Below are positions 26,410-39,404 of a stretch of DNA of 64,000 nt, piece by piece. The notes under the pieces were generated by a model. It was not told the DNA's origin. It did not search any database and saw nothing but the letters and a program-made list of their open reading frames with translations. The DNA comes from RPQJ01 sp963696545. Lineage in GTDB: Bacteria > Pseudomonadota > Gammaproteobacteria > Steroidobacterales > Steroidobacteraceae. The first letter of the stretch is position 1, and each line of letters begins with the position of its first letter. A program made the position numbers and the translations under genes. The stretch covers positions 496,001-560,000 of the forward strand of contig CAVOKQ010000007.1 of the NCBI GenBank assembly GCA_963696545.1, given 5' to 3'.

Positions 26410-27895
26410 TCACCTGCGTTTAGTTCGTGCGCCCGCGAATCCCGCCGCGAAGCCAAGGTACAGCAGCGCGAGGACCGGCCAGTTGCCGAACCGGACGTAC
26501 GGCGTGAGGCCGATCCGCGGCACCACGGTGCCGGTCAGCACGCCCGGCTTGAACTGCGGCAGTTCCCCGAGCAGCGCACCATCGTACGCGATCAGCGCGG
26601 TCACGCCGTCGTTGGTCGCGCGCAGCATGGGCCGGCCAGTCTCGAGCGAGCGCATGCGGCTGATGTCGAGGTGCTGGTGCGGCGCGGACGAGTCGCCGAA
26701 CCAGGCGTCGTTCGTGACGTTCACCAGCAGCGTCGAGCGGCGCACGGTGTCGATCTGTTCGACACCGTAGGCGTCCTCGTAGCAGATCGTTGGCGCCAGC
26801 GTCTCACCGCCGGCTGCGAGCGGCGGCGGGCTCTCGGGCCCGGATTCGAAATCCGAGTACGGCAGGTTCATCAGCCGCATCCACTCGCGCACCATCGCAG
26901 GCACCGGGAAGAACTCGCCGAACGGCACGAGCCGGCGCTTGTAGTACCACTGCTCGGCGGGCGAGTACGCGACGATCGCGTTGTAGAACGATCCGGTGCC
27001 GGGCTCGCGTCGCACGATTCCGGTGATCAGCGACGAGCCTTTTTCCTGCGCGAGTGTGCGGACCGTAGTCCAGGTAGTCCCGCACGTCCTGCGCGAGCGC
27101 AGGGATCGCCGACTCCGGCCAGACCACGATGTCGGCGCCGAGGTGCGGCAGCGTGAGGTCGAGGTAAAGCTTCATCGTCTGTTCGCGCTGTCCAGGCACC
27201 CACTTCATCGACTGAGGCACCGCACCCTGCACGAGCGCCACCGTGACTGCGTCGCCCTTGGGCTCGGTCCACTGCACTCGCGCGAGCACGAGGCCGCCGA
27301 CCCACAGCAACGCGAGCGCTGCGACCGCGATTGCCCGCGTCGCGCGGCTGCCGCGCACGAGCGCCGCCAGCGCCCCGGCCGCGACGGCCACCGCGAGGCT
27401 GACCGCGTAGACACCGCCGAGCGGTGCATAAGCGCCGAGCGGCGTATCAAGCTGGCTGTAGCCGAGCGCAAGCCACGGGAACCCGCTCATGAACCAGCCG
27501 CGCAACCACTCCGTGAGCACCCAGCCCGCGGGAATCATCGCCAACCAGCGCAGCGCGCCGCTGGCCGGGCCCCAGCGATTCACGGCGTAGCCGAGCAGCG
27601 CCGTGTAGCTGCCCATGATCGCCACCAGACCGAGCATCAGGACGAGCGCGATCCACACGGGCGCCTGCCCGATCAGGTGCACGCTGTGGTAGATCCAGTA
27701 CGTTCCCGCAAGGAACGTGCCGCCGGTGAACAGGAAGCCGCGCCACGCGGCCGCGCGCGGCGTCACGTCGTGCCAGAGCAGGAACAGCAAGGCCGGGCAC
27801 ACGAAGGCAAGCGGTATGACGCTCGTGGGCGCGAAAGCCAGCGCGAGCGCGAGGCCCGCGGGAAACGCGAGCCAATGTCCCCAGCGCGCGATCAA
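26410..27895 (-). CDS. lnt: Apolipoprotein N-acyltransferase (one frameshift)
   Basis: Adds the third acyl chain to lipoproteins in the inner membrane. The N-terminal half has about seven hydrophobic helices (for example FPAGLALALAFAPTSVIPLAF). The C-terminal nitrilase domain carries the triad Glu (IVVWPESAIP), Lys (YKRRLVPFGEFFP) and Cys (TICYEDAYG). An extra base near 27062 (ACGG for ACG) breaks the frame. Corrected length is about 494 residues. The likely start is TTG overlapping the corC stop (TTGA, 27892-27895), giving translational coupling as in the miaB-ybeZ-ybeY-corC-lnt cluster. Confidence 0.92.
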
Positions 27896-28755
27896 TCGGA
27901 GCCCGGCGCCTTGAGCTCGAGGTCGCGCGGCGTCGTCACCCTCAGTGTCTCGATGCGGCGACGGTCGGCGCGCACCACATTGAGCTCGAGGCCGCCGATC
28001 TCGATGGCCTCGCCGCGCCGCGGCATCCGTCCGAGCTCGTGCAGCACGAGCCCGCCGATCGTGTCGAACTCCTCGTCGGAGAAGCGCGTGCCGAACGCGC
28101 CGTTGAAATCCTCGATGCGTGTCAATGCCGGCACCGTGAACGTGCGCTCGCCCTCCTTGCGGATGCCCTCGCCCTCGTCCACGTCGTACTCGTCGCCGAT
28201 CTCGCCGACGATCTGCTCCAGCACGTCCTCGATCGTGAGCAGGCCCGACACGCCACCGTACTCGTCGACGACGATCGCCATGTGGTTGTGGCTGACGCGG
28301 AACTCCTTCAGCAGCACGTTGAGCCGCTTGCTCTCCGGGATGAACACCGCGGGCCGCAGGCACTCGCGGATGTCGAAATGGCCCTCGTCGCCCTGGGTGA
28401 AGTAACGCAGCAGGTCCTTGGCGAGCAGGATGCCCGCGACCTCGTCGCGGTCCTCTCCTACGACGGGGAAGCGCGAGTGACCGGACTCGATGACGATCGG
28501 CAGGATGCGCTCCGGCGGCTCGTCGCGCTGGATCACGACCATCTGCGAGCGCGGCACCATGACGTCGCGCACCTGGATCTCGGAAACCTCGAGCACGCCC
28601 TCGAGCATCGCGAGCACGTCGGCGTCGATCAGCCCGCGATCGCGCGCATCCTCGAGCACCTCGGCGAGCTGCTCCAGGTCCTGCGGCTCGCCGGCGAGGG
28701 ACTCGACGAGCCGCCGCAGCCAGCTGCCGGACGGGCGGGATCGTTCTTCGCTCAT
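27892..28755 (-). CDS. corC: CorC/YbeX-type CBS-domain protein (Mg/Co efflux-related)
   Basis: 287 residues. VRDVMVPRSQMVVIQRDE opens the two CBS domains (about 60-185), which include GHSRFPVVGEDRDEVAGILLAKDLL and MAIVVDEYGGVSGLLTIEDVLEQIVGEI. The C-terminal CorC_HlyC transporter-associated domain has RIEDFNGAFGTRFSDEEFDTIGGLVLHELGRMPRRGE. It lacks the membrane DUF21 domain, as in E. coli YbeX. Overlaps ATGA with ybeY and TTGA with lnt mark a tightly coupled operon. Confidence 0.94.
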   Translation of the reverse strand: MSEERSRPSGSWLRRLVESLAGEPQDLEQLAEVLEDARDRGLIDADVLAMLEGVLEVSEIQVRDVMVPRSQMVVIQRDEPPERILPIVIESGHSRFPVVGEDRDEVAGILLAKDLLRYFTQGDEGHFDIRECLRPAVFIPESKRLNVLLKEFRVSHNHMAIVVDEYGGVSGLLTIEDVLEQIVGEIGDEYDVDEGEGIRKEGERTFTVPALTRIEDFNGAFGTRFSDEEFDTIGGLVLHELGRMPRRGEAIEIGGLELNVVRADRRRIETLRVTTPRDLELKAPGSD

Positions 28756-29272
28756 GGCTGGGGCTGTGTCACGGGGAGGTATGGGTTCTGATACCCGAAT
28801 CGGTGCAGGATTTCCACTTCGAGCCGCTCCATCACGCGGGTGTCGCGCGGGCGCTCGTGATCGAAACCGTGCAGGTGCAGGATGCCGTGGACGACCATGT
28901 GCGCCCAGTGCACCGGTCGCGGCTTGAGCTGCTCCCGCGCCTCCCGGGCCACCACGGCCGCGCAGATCACGAGGTCCCCGAGGGCCCCGTCGAGCTTGCG
29001 CTCGGCGCGCGAAGCCGGGAACGACAGCACGTTGGTCGGCTTGTCGTTGTTGCGATACTCGCGATTCAACCGACGGCTTTCCGCCGGCCCCACGATCCGG
29101 ATACAGGCGTGCCGGGCCGTTGCAGCAGCCGCGCGCCTGCGGGCGGGCATCGCCTCGATTGCCGAAGCGTGGGCGGCGACCGCCCAGCGCCGCAGCGCCG
29201 CCTGGGTCGGTACCCACGGCCGCACCGCGACGAGCTGCACCGCGATCGCGAAATCGGTGGCCGGCGCTGCGA

Positions 29273-29276
<4 letters not shown>
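28752..29276 (-). CDS. ybeY: Endoribonuclease YbeY
   Basis: 174 residues. The single zinc site is the three-His motif in HMVVHGILHLHGFDH near residue 130. RLNREYRNNDKPTNVLSFP is the other family signature. YbeY acts in 16S rRNA 3' maturation and 70S quality control. The GTG start overlaps the ybeZ stop (GTGA, 29273-29276), and its stop overlaps corC by ATGA. Confidence 0.94.
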
Positions 29277-30249
<973 letters not shown>

Positions 30250-30253
<4 letters not shown>

Positions 30254-31590
30254 GCGATGCTCCGCTCGGGCACGGCAACGCGCCCGCGCAGCGAGTTCGG
30301 CATGGCTGCGGTGATCGCGACGTCGGTGAACCGGTCGATCAACGACACCGGCCCGTCGAAGTTCACCCAGCGGTTGTTCTCGGTGCGTCCCGCGAGCTGC
30401 CGCGCATCCCGCCGCGACGGGCGCTCGACCAGCACCCGCTGCACGGATCCGACCATCGAGCGGCTGATCTCGAGCGAATGAGCATTGATATGCTGCTGCA
30501 GGCGCGCGAGACGCTGCTGCTTCTCGTCGTACGGCACGTCGTCCGGCAGCGACGCGGCCGGTGTGCCCGGGCGGCGGCTGTAGATGAAGCTGAAGCTCTG
30601 GTCGAACCCGACCTCCCTGATCAGGTCCATCGTGGCCTCGAAGTCCCGCTCGGTCTCGCCTGGAAATCCGACGATGAAGTCGGACGACACACTGATGCCG
30701 GGCCGCGCCTCGCGCAGACGGCGGATCTTCTGCCGGTACTCGAGCGCGGTGTGCCCCCGCTTCATCAGCGCGAGGATCCGGTCGGAGCCGCTCTGTACCG
30801 GCAGGTGCAGGTAGCTCGCGAGCTGCGGCACGTCGCGATAGGCCTCGATCAGGCTGTCGCGAAACTCGACCGGGTGCGACGTCGTGAAGCGGATGCGCTC
30901 GACCCCCGGCACCTCGGCCACGAAGTAGATCAGCGCGGCGAGGTCCGCGTGCCCTCCGCCAGGCGTGTCGCCGCGGTAGGCGTTGACGTTCTGGCCCAGC
31001 AGCGTGATCTCGCGGACGCCCTGGCGCGCGAGGCCGCGCACCTCGTCCATCACCTGCGACAGCGGACGGCTCACTTCTTCACCGCGCGTGTAGGGGACGA
31101 CGCAGAACGTGCAGTACTTGCTGCAGCCTTCCATCACGGAGACGAAGGCCGTCGCCCCGGAGGCGCGAGGCTCGGGCAGGCGATCGAACTTCTCGATCTC
31201 GGGAAAGCTCACGTCGACGACCGACCGGCCGGCGCGCTTCAACTCCGCGATCATGTCCGGCAGCCGGTGCAGCGTCTGCGGGCCGAACACCAGGTCGACG
31301 AACGGCGCACGGGACGTGATGCCCTCGCCTTCCTGGCTCGCGACGCAGCCGCCGACGCCGATGATCACTTCCGGCCGCTGCTGCTTCAGCATGCGCCACT
31401 GGCCGAGCAGCGAGAACACCTTCTCCTGCGCCTTCTCGCGCACCGAGCACGTGTTGAGCAGCAGCAGGTCCGCCTCGGCCGGCTCGTCCGTGGGCTCATA
31501 GCCACCGGATTCACGCAGTACGTCCGCCATCCGGGCGGAGTCGTACTCGTTCATCTGGCAGCCGAAGGTCCTGACGTGTACGCGCGGCAT
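30250..31590 (-). CDS. miaB: tRNA-2-methylthio-N6-dimethylallyladenosine synthase MiaB
   Basis: 446 residues. The N-terminal UPF0004 domain has three cysteines (RTFGCQMN, NTCSVRE, VGGCVAS). The radical-SAM motif CSKYCTFC lies about residue 148, with the TRAM domain at the C terminus (RVLVERPSRRDARQLAGRTENNRWVNF). It thiomethylates i6A37 in tRNA using two 4Fe-4S clusters. The start is the ATG of MPRVHVRTFGC, 20 nt after the ssb stop. Confidence 0.95.
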
Positions 31591-31610
31591 GGCCCGGCCC
31601 GGAACCAGCG

Positions 31611-32066
31611 TCAGAACGGGATGTCGTCGTCGAAGCCTTCGTCGCGCGCCGGCGCAGGCGCCGCCGGCCGCTCGCCGCCGCCGGCAGCTCGTGGCTCCGA
31701 CCGCGACTCGGTGCCGGCACCGCCACCCGCGCGACTGCCGAGCATCTGCATCTCGTTCGCGATGATCTCGGTCGTGTAACGGTCGCGGCCTTCCTTGTCC
31801 TGCCACTTGCGCGTGCGGATCCGGCCCTCGACGTACACCTGCGAGCCCTTGCGCAGGTACTCCGCGGCGATCTCGGCGAGGCGGTCGTACATGACGATGT
31901 TGTGCCACTCCGTCTGCTCGCGCTGCTCGCCCGTCTGCTTGTCCTTCCAGCTCTCGGACGTGGCGATCGAGAAATTGGTGACGGCCTTGCCGTTCGGCAT
32001 GTAGCGCGTCTCGGGATCCTTGCCGAGATTGCCGACCAGGATGACTTTGTTGATACCGCGTGCCAT
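31611..32066 (-). CDS. ssb: Single-stranded DNA-binding protein
   Basis: 151 residues. The OB fold starts MARGINKVILVGNLGKDPETRYMPNG, with TEWHNIVMYDRLAEIAAEYLRKGSQVYVEGRI. A Gly/Pro-rich linker follows, and the conserved acidic tip DDDIPF recruits partner proteins. Length and layout are standard. It lies downstream of an MFS gene in the same direction and upstream of miaB; ssb next to uvrA (1.4 kb away) is a common arrangement. Confidence 0.96.
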   Translation of the reverse strand: MARGINKVILVGNLGKDPETRYMPNGKAVTNFSIATSESWKDKQTGEQREQTEWHNIVMYDRLAEIAAEYLRKGSQVYVEGRIRTRKWQDKEGRDRYTTEIIANEMQMLGSRAGGGAGTESRSEPRAAGGGERPAAPAPARDEGFDDDIPF

Positions 32067-32132
32067 GGCGATTACCCGCGTGGAAAGGATTGGAAGTTTA
32101 CGGCACCCGGACGCCCCGGGCGAAACCGTGAA

Positions 32133-33350
32133 TCAGGCGTGTTCGTGCGTAATCTGCCGGCCGCTGCCGCCCGTCCAGGCGATGACCGCCCAGGCCGCGG
32201 CAATGGTGGCACTGCCCCAGAACACCCCGGACAGGTGGTACCGGCCGAGCAGCACACCGCCGAGCGCTCCGCCGGCGAAGGCGCCCAGGAACTGCGACGT
32301 GGCGAAGACGCCGAGCGCCGCGCCGCGGTCGGTGCCGGGTGCCGCCTGGGTCAGCAGCGCGGGCAGGCGCGCCTCGAGGTAGTTGAACACCGCGAAGAAC
32401 AGCGTGAGCGCGGCCAACACGCGCCACAGGTGCGCGTGGTCCAGCCCGAGCAGTGCCTGGGCACAGGCGACCAGCATGATCGCGAGCACGAACACGAGCC
32501 GGCCCCGGCCACTGCGCTCGGTGGCGAGGATCAGCGGGATCGTGCCCGCAAGCGACGCCACGAACACGCCGAGGTACACCTTCCAGTGGTCGCCGGTCGG
32601 CATGCCGAGGTCCGTCACCAGCACCTGCGGCACGGACAGGAAGGTCGCGGTCATGATGAAGTGCAGTGCGAACACGCCCGCGTACAGGGGGCGGAGCGCA
32701 GGCCGGGCCAGGATTTCGGCCATGGCCGCCAGTTTCCGGCCTTCCGCACCCCCGGTGCGCGCGGGCTCGGCCGGAACGGCGAGGTACAGCAGCGCAAGAC
32801 CCGCGAGCGCCATCGCCAGCATGACGACGAAGATGCCCGGCACGCCGATCGCCGCATCGAGCACGGGCGCCAGCACCAGGGCGACGACGAACGACAGCCC
32901 GATGCTGATGCCGACGACCGCCATGGCGCGGGTGCGGACTTCGACCCGCGTCAGGTCGGCAAGCAGCGCGGTGACCGAAGCCGACACCGCGCCCGAGCCC
33001 TGCACCAGCCGCGCCACGAACAGCGCGGCAAGCGAGTGCGCGAATACGCCGATCAGCGAGCCTGCCGCATACAGCGCGAGGCCGATCGCGATGATCGGCT
33101 TGCGGCCGTACCGGTCGGACCAGCGCCCGAACGGGATCTGCAGCACCGCCTGCGTCAGGCCGTAGGCGCCCATTGCGAGCCCCAGCAGCTCCGGGGAATA
33201 GTCCGGCATCTCGCGGCCATAGAGCGCGAGTACCGGCAGCAGCAGGAACAGGCCGAGCATGCGCGTCGCGTAGATCGCGGCGAGCGCGCCGACGGAACGG
33301 CGCTCCTGCGGCAGCAGCGCCGGCTTGGGCTTGGAATCGCGGGTACGGAT
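32133..33350 (-). CDS. Major facilitator superfamily transporter (start codon unclear)
   Basis: About 405 residues with 12 predicted helices. The MFS signature between helices 2 and 3 reads GRWSDRYGRKPII, and RLVQGSGAVSASVTALLADLT follows. This is the YajR/MdtG-like DHA1 drug-efflux layout often found beside uvrA and ssb, but the substrate is unknown. The coding frame needs a start before ATRMLGLFL, yet the only ATG is at 33421, inside the uvrA start. A perfect GGAGG (33359-33363) lies 8 nt before an ATC codon (33348-33350), taken here as the probable start position (non-canonical or a sequence error). Confidence 0.82.
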   Translation of the reverse strand: MRTRDSKPKPALLPQERRSVGALAAIYATRMLGLFLLLPVLALYGREMPDYSPELLGLAMGAYGLTQAVLQIPFGRWSDRYGRKPIIAIGLALYAAGSLIGVFAHSLAALFVARLVQGSGAVSASVTALLADLTRVEVRTRAMAVVGISIGLSFVVALVLAPVLDAAIGVPGIFVVMLAMALAGLALLYLAVPAEPARTGGAEGRKLAAMAEILARPALRPLYAGVFALHFIMTATFLSVPQVLVTDLGMPTGDHWKVYLGVFVASLAGTIPLILATERSGRGRLVFVLAIMLVACAQALLGLDHAHLWRVLAALTLFFAVFNYLEARLPALLTQAAPGTDRGAALGVFATSQFLGAFAGGALGGVLLGRYHLSGVFWGSATIAAAWAVIAWTGGSGRQITHEHA

Positions 33351-33380
33351 TGGCGTTGCCTCCGAGGCAGGGCCTATATT
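33350..33380 (+). promoter_or_regulatory. uvrA: Candidate uvrA promoter
   Basis: TTGGCG (33350-33355) and TATATT (33375-33380), spaced 19 nt, lie 40 nt upstream of the uvrA start in the only AT-rich stretch of the divergent MFS/uvrA gap. No LexA-type CTG-N10-CAG box stands out. Confidence 0.45.
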
Positions 33381-33420
33381 AGCAGGCTGCCCGCCGACGA
33401 TCTGGATCCGGACACCTGCC

Positions 33421-36291
<2,871 letters not shown>

Positions 36292-36295
36292 CCGG

Positions 36296-36862
36296 TCAGG
36301 CCGGCGCGACCGGCGGCCGGGCGAGCGTGCGGAAGCGGTGGCAGACCTCGCCGGCACTGCGGGTCTCGGTGAACTTGCCGCCGGTCTGGCTGCCGATCAC
36401 GCGCCGCCAGAAGCCGAGCGCGGGCCGGTTGTATTCGTCCTCGACCACTTCCCAGTCGCCGCTGAACCGGCTGAACAGCAGCGCGGCGGCACCTGCGCCC
36501 ACGCCGCGGCGACGGGCCTGGCCCACGACGAAGAACTCCGCCATGCGGTAATCGGCGGTGCGCCGCGGAAACACGGCCGGACGCGAGACCAGCGCGAAAC
36601 CGACGCGCAGTCCGTCCTTGAGGATCACGAAAGGATGGGCAGTGGAGTCGCTGAACCAGCCGGCGAGGAACTCGCCTTCGCGGACGCCCCACTCGCCGAG
36701 CGCGGGGAAAATTCCCGACTTGCCGGCGGAGAGTTCGGACAGATAGTCACGGTAGACCGCTCGAATCCACTTGCGGTCGTCTTCGGAGTCGCGCGCGTCT
36801 CGTAACGTGACGGGCACTGCCCTCGAGCCAGCCTCCTGCTGGGGATACGCCGGGCCGTGCAC
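36296..36862 (-). CDS. GNAT-family N-acetyltransferase
   Basis: 188 residues. The acetyl-CoA-binding motif A is AEFFVVGQARRRGVGAGAAALLFSRF, followed by WEVVEDEYNRPALGFWRRVIGS (motif B), typical of predicted GNAT acetyltransferases. The substrate is unknown. A GTG 48 nt downstream (before PVTLRDARD) is a reasonable shorter start because the domain begins there. It is convergent with uvrA (4 nt between stops). Confidence 0.8.
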   Translation of the reverse strand: MHGPAYPQQEAGSRAVPVTLRDARDSEDDRKWIRAVYRDYLSELSAGKSGIFPALGEWGVREGEFLAGWFSDSTAHPFVILKDGLRVGFALVSRPAVFPRRTADYRMAEFFVVGQARRRGVGAGAAALLFSRFSGDWEVVEDEYNRPALGFWRRVIGSQTGGKFTETRSAGEVCHRFRTLARPPVAPA

Positions 36863-36889
36863 CCGGGGCCGGTTTCTGCTCTGGAGGTC

Positions 36890-36915
36890 GGGCGGGCCCC
36901 GGCCGGGACCCGCCC
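36890..36915 (-). terminator. GC-rich hairpin downstream of the Ala-rich lipoprotein gene
   Basis: Arms GGGCGGGCCCC and GGGACCCGCCC (one mismatch, 4-nt loop) lie 30 nt after the lipoprotein stop. There is no T tract, so it may stabilise the mRNA 3' end or act with Rho. A second small hairpin (TCAGC/GCTGA) lies between it and the gene. Confidence 0.4.
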
Positions 36916-36944
36916 TTCCTGTTCAGCTTGCGCTGAGCGACCGA

Positions 36945-37300
36945 TTACTGCTTGGTCGCTTCCTGCACGGCCTGGCCCGCGTCCTGCGCGGCAGCGCCGG
37001 CAGCGGCAGCGGCGTCGCCAGCGACTGCAGCGGCATCGCCAGCGGCAGCAGCGGCGGTGCCAGCGGCGTCAACGGCGGCGCCAGCAGCGGCGTCGGTGGC
37101 GGCGCCAGCAGCGGCGGCGGCGTCGGCAGCGGCGGTGGCAGCGGCGTCCGTGGCAACGGCAGCGGCGTCAACGGCGGCGTCGGCAGCCTGGCCGCCTGCG
37201 CGGCGGCTTCCTGGGTGGCTTCCTTGACTTCTTCCTTCTTGGCGCAGCCGGCGAGGGCGAGGGCGGCCAGGGCGGCGGCGAGAGCGATCTTCGAGTTCAT
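36945..37300 (-). CDS. Ala-rich low-complexity lipoprotein (one frameshift)
   Basis: The start MNSKIALAAALAALALAGC is a lipoprotein signal peptide with lipobox LAGC (Cys19). KKEEVKEATQEAA follows, then about 80 residues built almost only of Ala with regularly placed Asp, Gly, Thr and Val (units such as DAAVDAAA and GDAAAVAG), ending in QAVQEATKQ. The two halves are in different frames: CC instead of CCC at about 37189-37192 accounts for a one-base deletion. The repeat is GCN-triplet rich. It may form a long amphipathic or Ala-coil helix anchored to the envelope, like other small Ala-rich lipoproteins. No family is recognised. Confidence 0.75.
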
Positions 37301-37494
37301 GTGCAATACCCCGTGGTGATAGGACGAACGATGATTCAGCAACCATCCGGGAGGGCCTGCGCCCGGGCCCGGCGTTTGCGCGGAGTGAATGATAGGGTCG
37401 CCGCGCCTGCAGTGAGCCGCTGGAACTGTCTCTGAATGGCGACAGCGGCCGGTCTTCGGCAAGATGTCGGCTTCACGCAGCCCGGGTCCCACCC

Positions 37495-38814
37495 ATGAGC
37501 ACCGATCTCGACACCCTGTTCCCGTCCCATCTCGCCGAGTTGCGACGGCGCACGGACCTGGCCCTCGCGAGCCACGGCTTCGACGGCCTCGCGATCTACT
37601 CAGGCAGTGCGGGATTCGCGTTCCTGGACGATCACAGCTACCCGTTCCGGACGAATCCGCACTTCAAGCACTGGGTGCCGCTGACCGACGTGCAGCAGAG
37701 CTTCGTGGGCTACGCGCCGGGGCAGCACCGCTGCTGCTGTTCCACCAGCCCGCGGACTACTGGCACAAGCCGCCCGCGCTGCCGTCTGGTCCGTGGCTGC
37801 GGGAATTCGCCTCGAGGTATGCTCAATCCCGACGAGGCGCGCGGGCACCTCGGGCTCGCGGCACGCCGCATCGCGTTTATCGGGGAGTGGCAGCCGGGCT
37901 TCGCGGACTGGGGATTCGCTGCGGTCAATCCCGCAGGGCTGCTGGATCAACTGCATTACGACCGCGCCGTGAAGACTCCGTACGAGCTCGAGTGCATGCG
38001 GCGCGCGTCGCTGATGGCCGCACGGGGTCACGTCGCCGCACGGGATGCGTTCCGGTCCGGCGCATCGGAATTCGAGACCCACCTCGCCTATTGCGCGGCT
38101 GTCGGCCAGCGCGACGAGGAGCTGCCTTACGGCAACATCATCGCGTTCAACGAGAACGCGGCGGTGCTGCATTACCAGCACCTCGGGCACGAGCGCGGCG
38201 GTCCACGCCGTTCGTTCCTCATCGACGCCGGTGCGCAGTTCCGCGGCTACGCAGCGGACATCACGCGCACCTACGCGGCCGGTGACGGCGAGTTCGCGAC
38301 CTCGTGCGGGGATGGACGAGCTGCAACTGATGCTGTGCGCCGCGATCCGCAGCGGCAATGACTATCGCGAAATCCACCTGCTCGCCCACCGCCTGATCGC
38401 GGGGCTGCTGGGCGATGCGGGGATCATCGACTGCGGCGCGGATGACGCGGTGGCGACCGGACTGTCGAGCGTGTTCTTTCCGCACGGCATCGGGCACCTG
38501 CTCGGCCTCCAGGTCCACGACATCGCGGGACTTGCGCGCGACGCGTCCGGCGGGGAGATTCCTCGCCCGGCGGGCCATCCGTACCTGCGCCTCACGCGCC
38601 GGCTCGAGCCGGGGTTCGTCGTGACGATCGAGCCGGGGATCTACTTCATCGACCTGCTGCTGGACGAGGCGCGCGCCGGAGCGAACGGCCGCGGATCCGC
38701 TGGGACGCGGTCGAGCGGTTGCGCCCGTATGGCGGCATCCGCATCGAGGACGACGTCGTCTGCACCGTGGGCGCGCCCGAGAACCTGACGCGCGACGCCT
38801 TCGCAGATAATTAG
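37495..38814 (+). CDS. pepQ: Xaa-Pro dipeptidase PepQ (four frameshifts)
   Basis: Creatinase-fold dimetal peptidase. The N-terminal domain matches PepQ (FLDDHSYPFRTNPHFKHWVPLTDV). The catalytic domain shows LIDAGAQFRGYAADITRTY (metal-binding Asp residues), PHGIGHLLGLQVHD (His), TIEPGIYFID and YGGIRIEDDVV (Glu). Breaks lie near 37727, 37812, 38308 and 38678. With them corrected the protein has about 439 residues (E. coli PepQ 443) and ends LTRDAFADN at the TAG of 38812-38814. It hydrolyses X-Pro dipeptides in the cytoplasm. Confidence 0.88.
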
Positions 38815-38821
38815 GAAATTA

Positions 38822-38866
38822 GGTGCCTGGCACCGAATTTCGAACCGAAATTCGGTGCCAGGCACC
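38822..38866. repeat. Perfect 21-bp inverted repeat built on GGTGCC-T-GGCACC
   Basis: Arms 38822-38842 and 38846-38866 are exact inverted copies with a 3-nt loop. Each arm contains its own palindrome GGTGCCTGGCACC. It lies between the convergent ends of pepQ and mscL, so it can serve both as a terminator, although it lacks a T tract. Further partial copies of the GAATT flank extend it on both sides. It resembles REP-type palindromes. No transposase is nearby. Confidence 0.75.
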
Positions 38867-38876
38867 GAATTCCCTG

Positions 38877-39263
38877 CTACTTCTTCAGCAGGTCGCGGAT
38901 CTCGGTCAGCAGCGCGACATCGGCCGGGGGCGCCGGGGGCGCGGCCGGCGGCGGCGCCTTGAGCTTGTTGATGGCCTTCATCGCCATGAAGATCGCGGCC
39001 GCGATCACCAGGAAGTCGAACACGGACTGCAGGAACGCCCCGTACTTCAGCAGCACCGGCTCGCCCGCCGGGTCGGTGCCGAGGGAGATCGCCAGATCCG
39101 TGAAGTTGGCCCCGCCGACGAGCTTGCCGAGCAGCGGCATGACGACGTCGCCGACCAGCGACGAGACGATCTTGCCGAACGCGGCTCCGATCACGACGCC
39201 GACCGCCATGTCGACGACGTTGCCCTTCATCGCGAATTCCTTGAATTCCTTCATCAGGCTCAT
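38877..39263 (-). CDS. mscL: Large-conductance mechanosensitive channel
   Basis: 128 residues. The N-terminal amphipathic helix plus first pore helix read FKEFAMKGNVVDMAVGVVIGAAFGKIVSSLVGDVVMPLLG. The second helix is FLVIAAAIFMAMKAINKL, followed by a Pro-rich linker and the cytoplasmic helix ALLTEIRDLLKK. The homopentamer opens on hypo-osmotic shock. AGGAG six nt before the ATG decides the start. Confidence 0.96.
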   Translation of the reverse strand: MSLMKEFKEFAMKGNVVDMAVGVVIGAAFGKIVSSLVGDVVMPLLGKLVGGANFTDLAISLGTDPAGEPVLLKYGAFLQSVFDFLVIAAAIFMAMKAINKLKAPPPAAPPAPPADVALLTEIRDLLKK

Positions 39264-39349
39264 GTTAAACTCCTGTGTCCGGCCCGTACGACTCGCGGCC
39301 GTGGCAGGCGCTGCACTGGTCCCGGCCAACGATATGTTCATGGCCGCCG

Positions 39350-39381
39350 AAAAAAAGAAGCCGGGCTGCGGCCCGGCTTCT
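39350..39381 (-). terminator. Strong intrinsic terminator of the ribosomal supercluster (after rplQ)
   Basis: On the minus strand, AGAAGCCGGGC and GCCCGGCTTCT form a perfect 11-bp stem with a 4-nt loop, followed by a run of seven T. It starts 24 nt after the rplQ stop. It is the clearest intrinsic terminator in the window and closes the alpha operon before mscL. Confidence 0.93.
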
Positions 39382-39404
39382 CTCGCTCAACCCGCGCGGC
39401 CCGT

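Noticed and set aside
39266..39340. CSACHG heme-type motif in a frame between rplQ and mscL
   Set aside because: It lies downstream of the strong terminator and is only about 20 codons of plausible sequence with no cytochrome body. Chance or a remnant too small to support.
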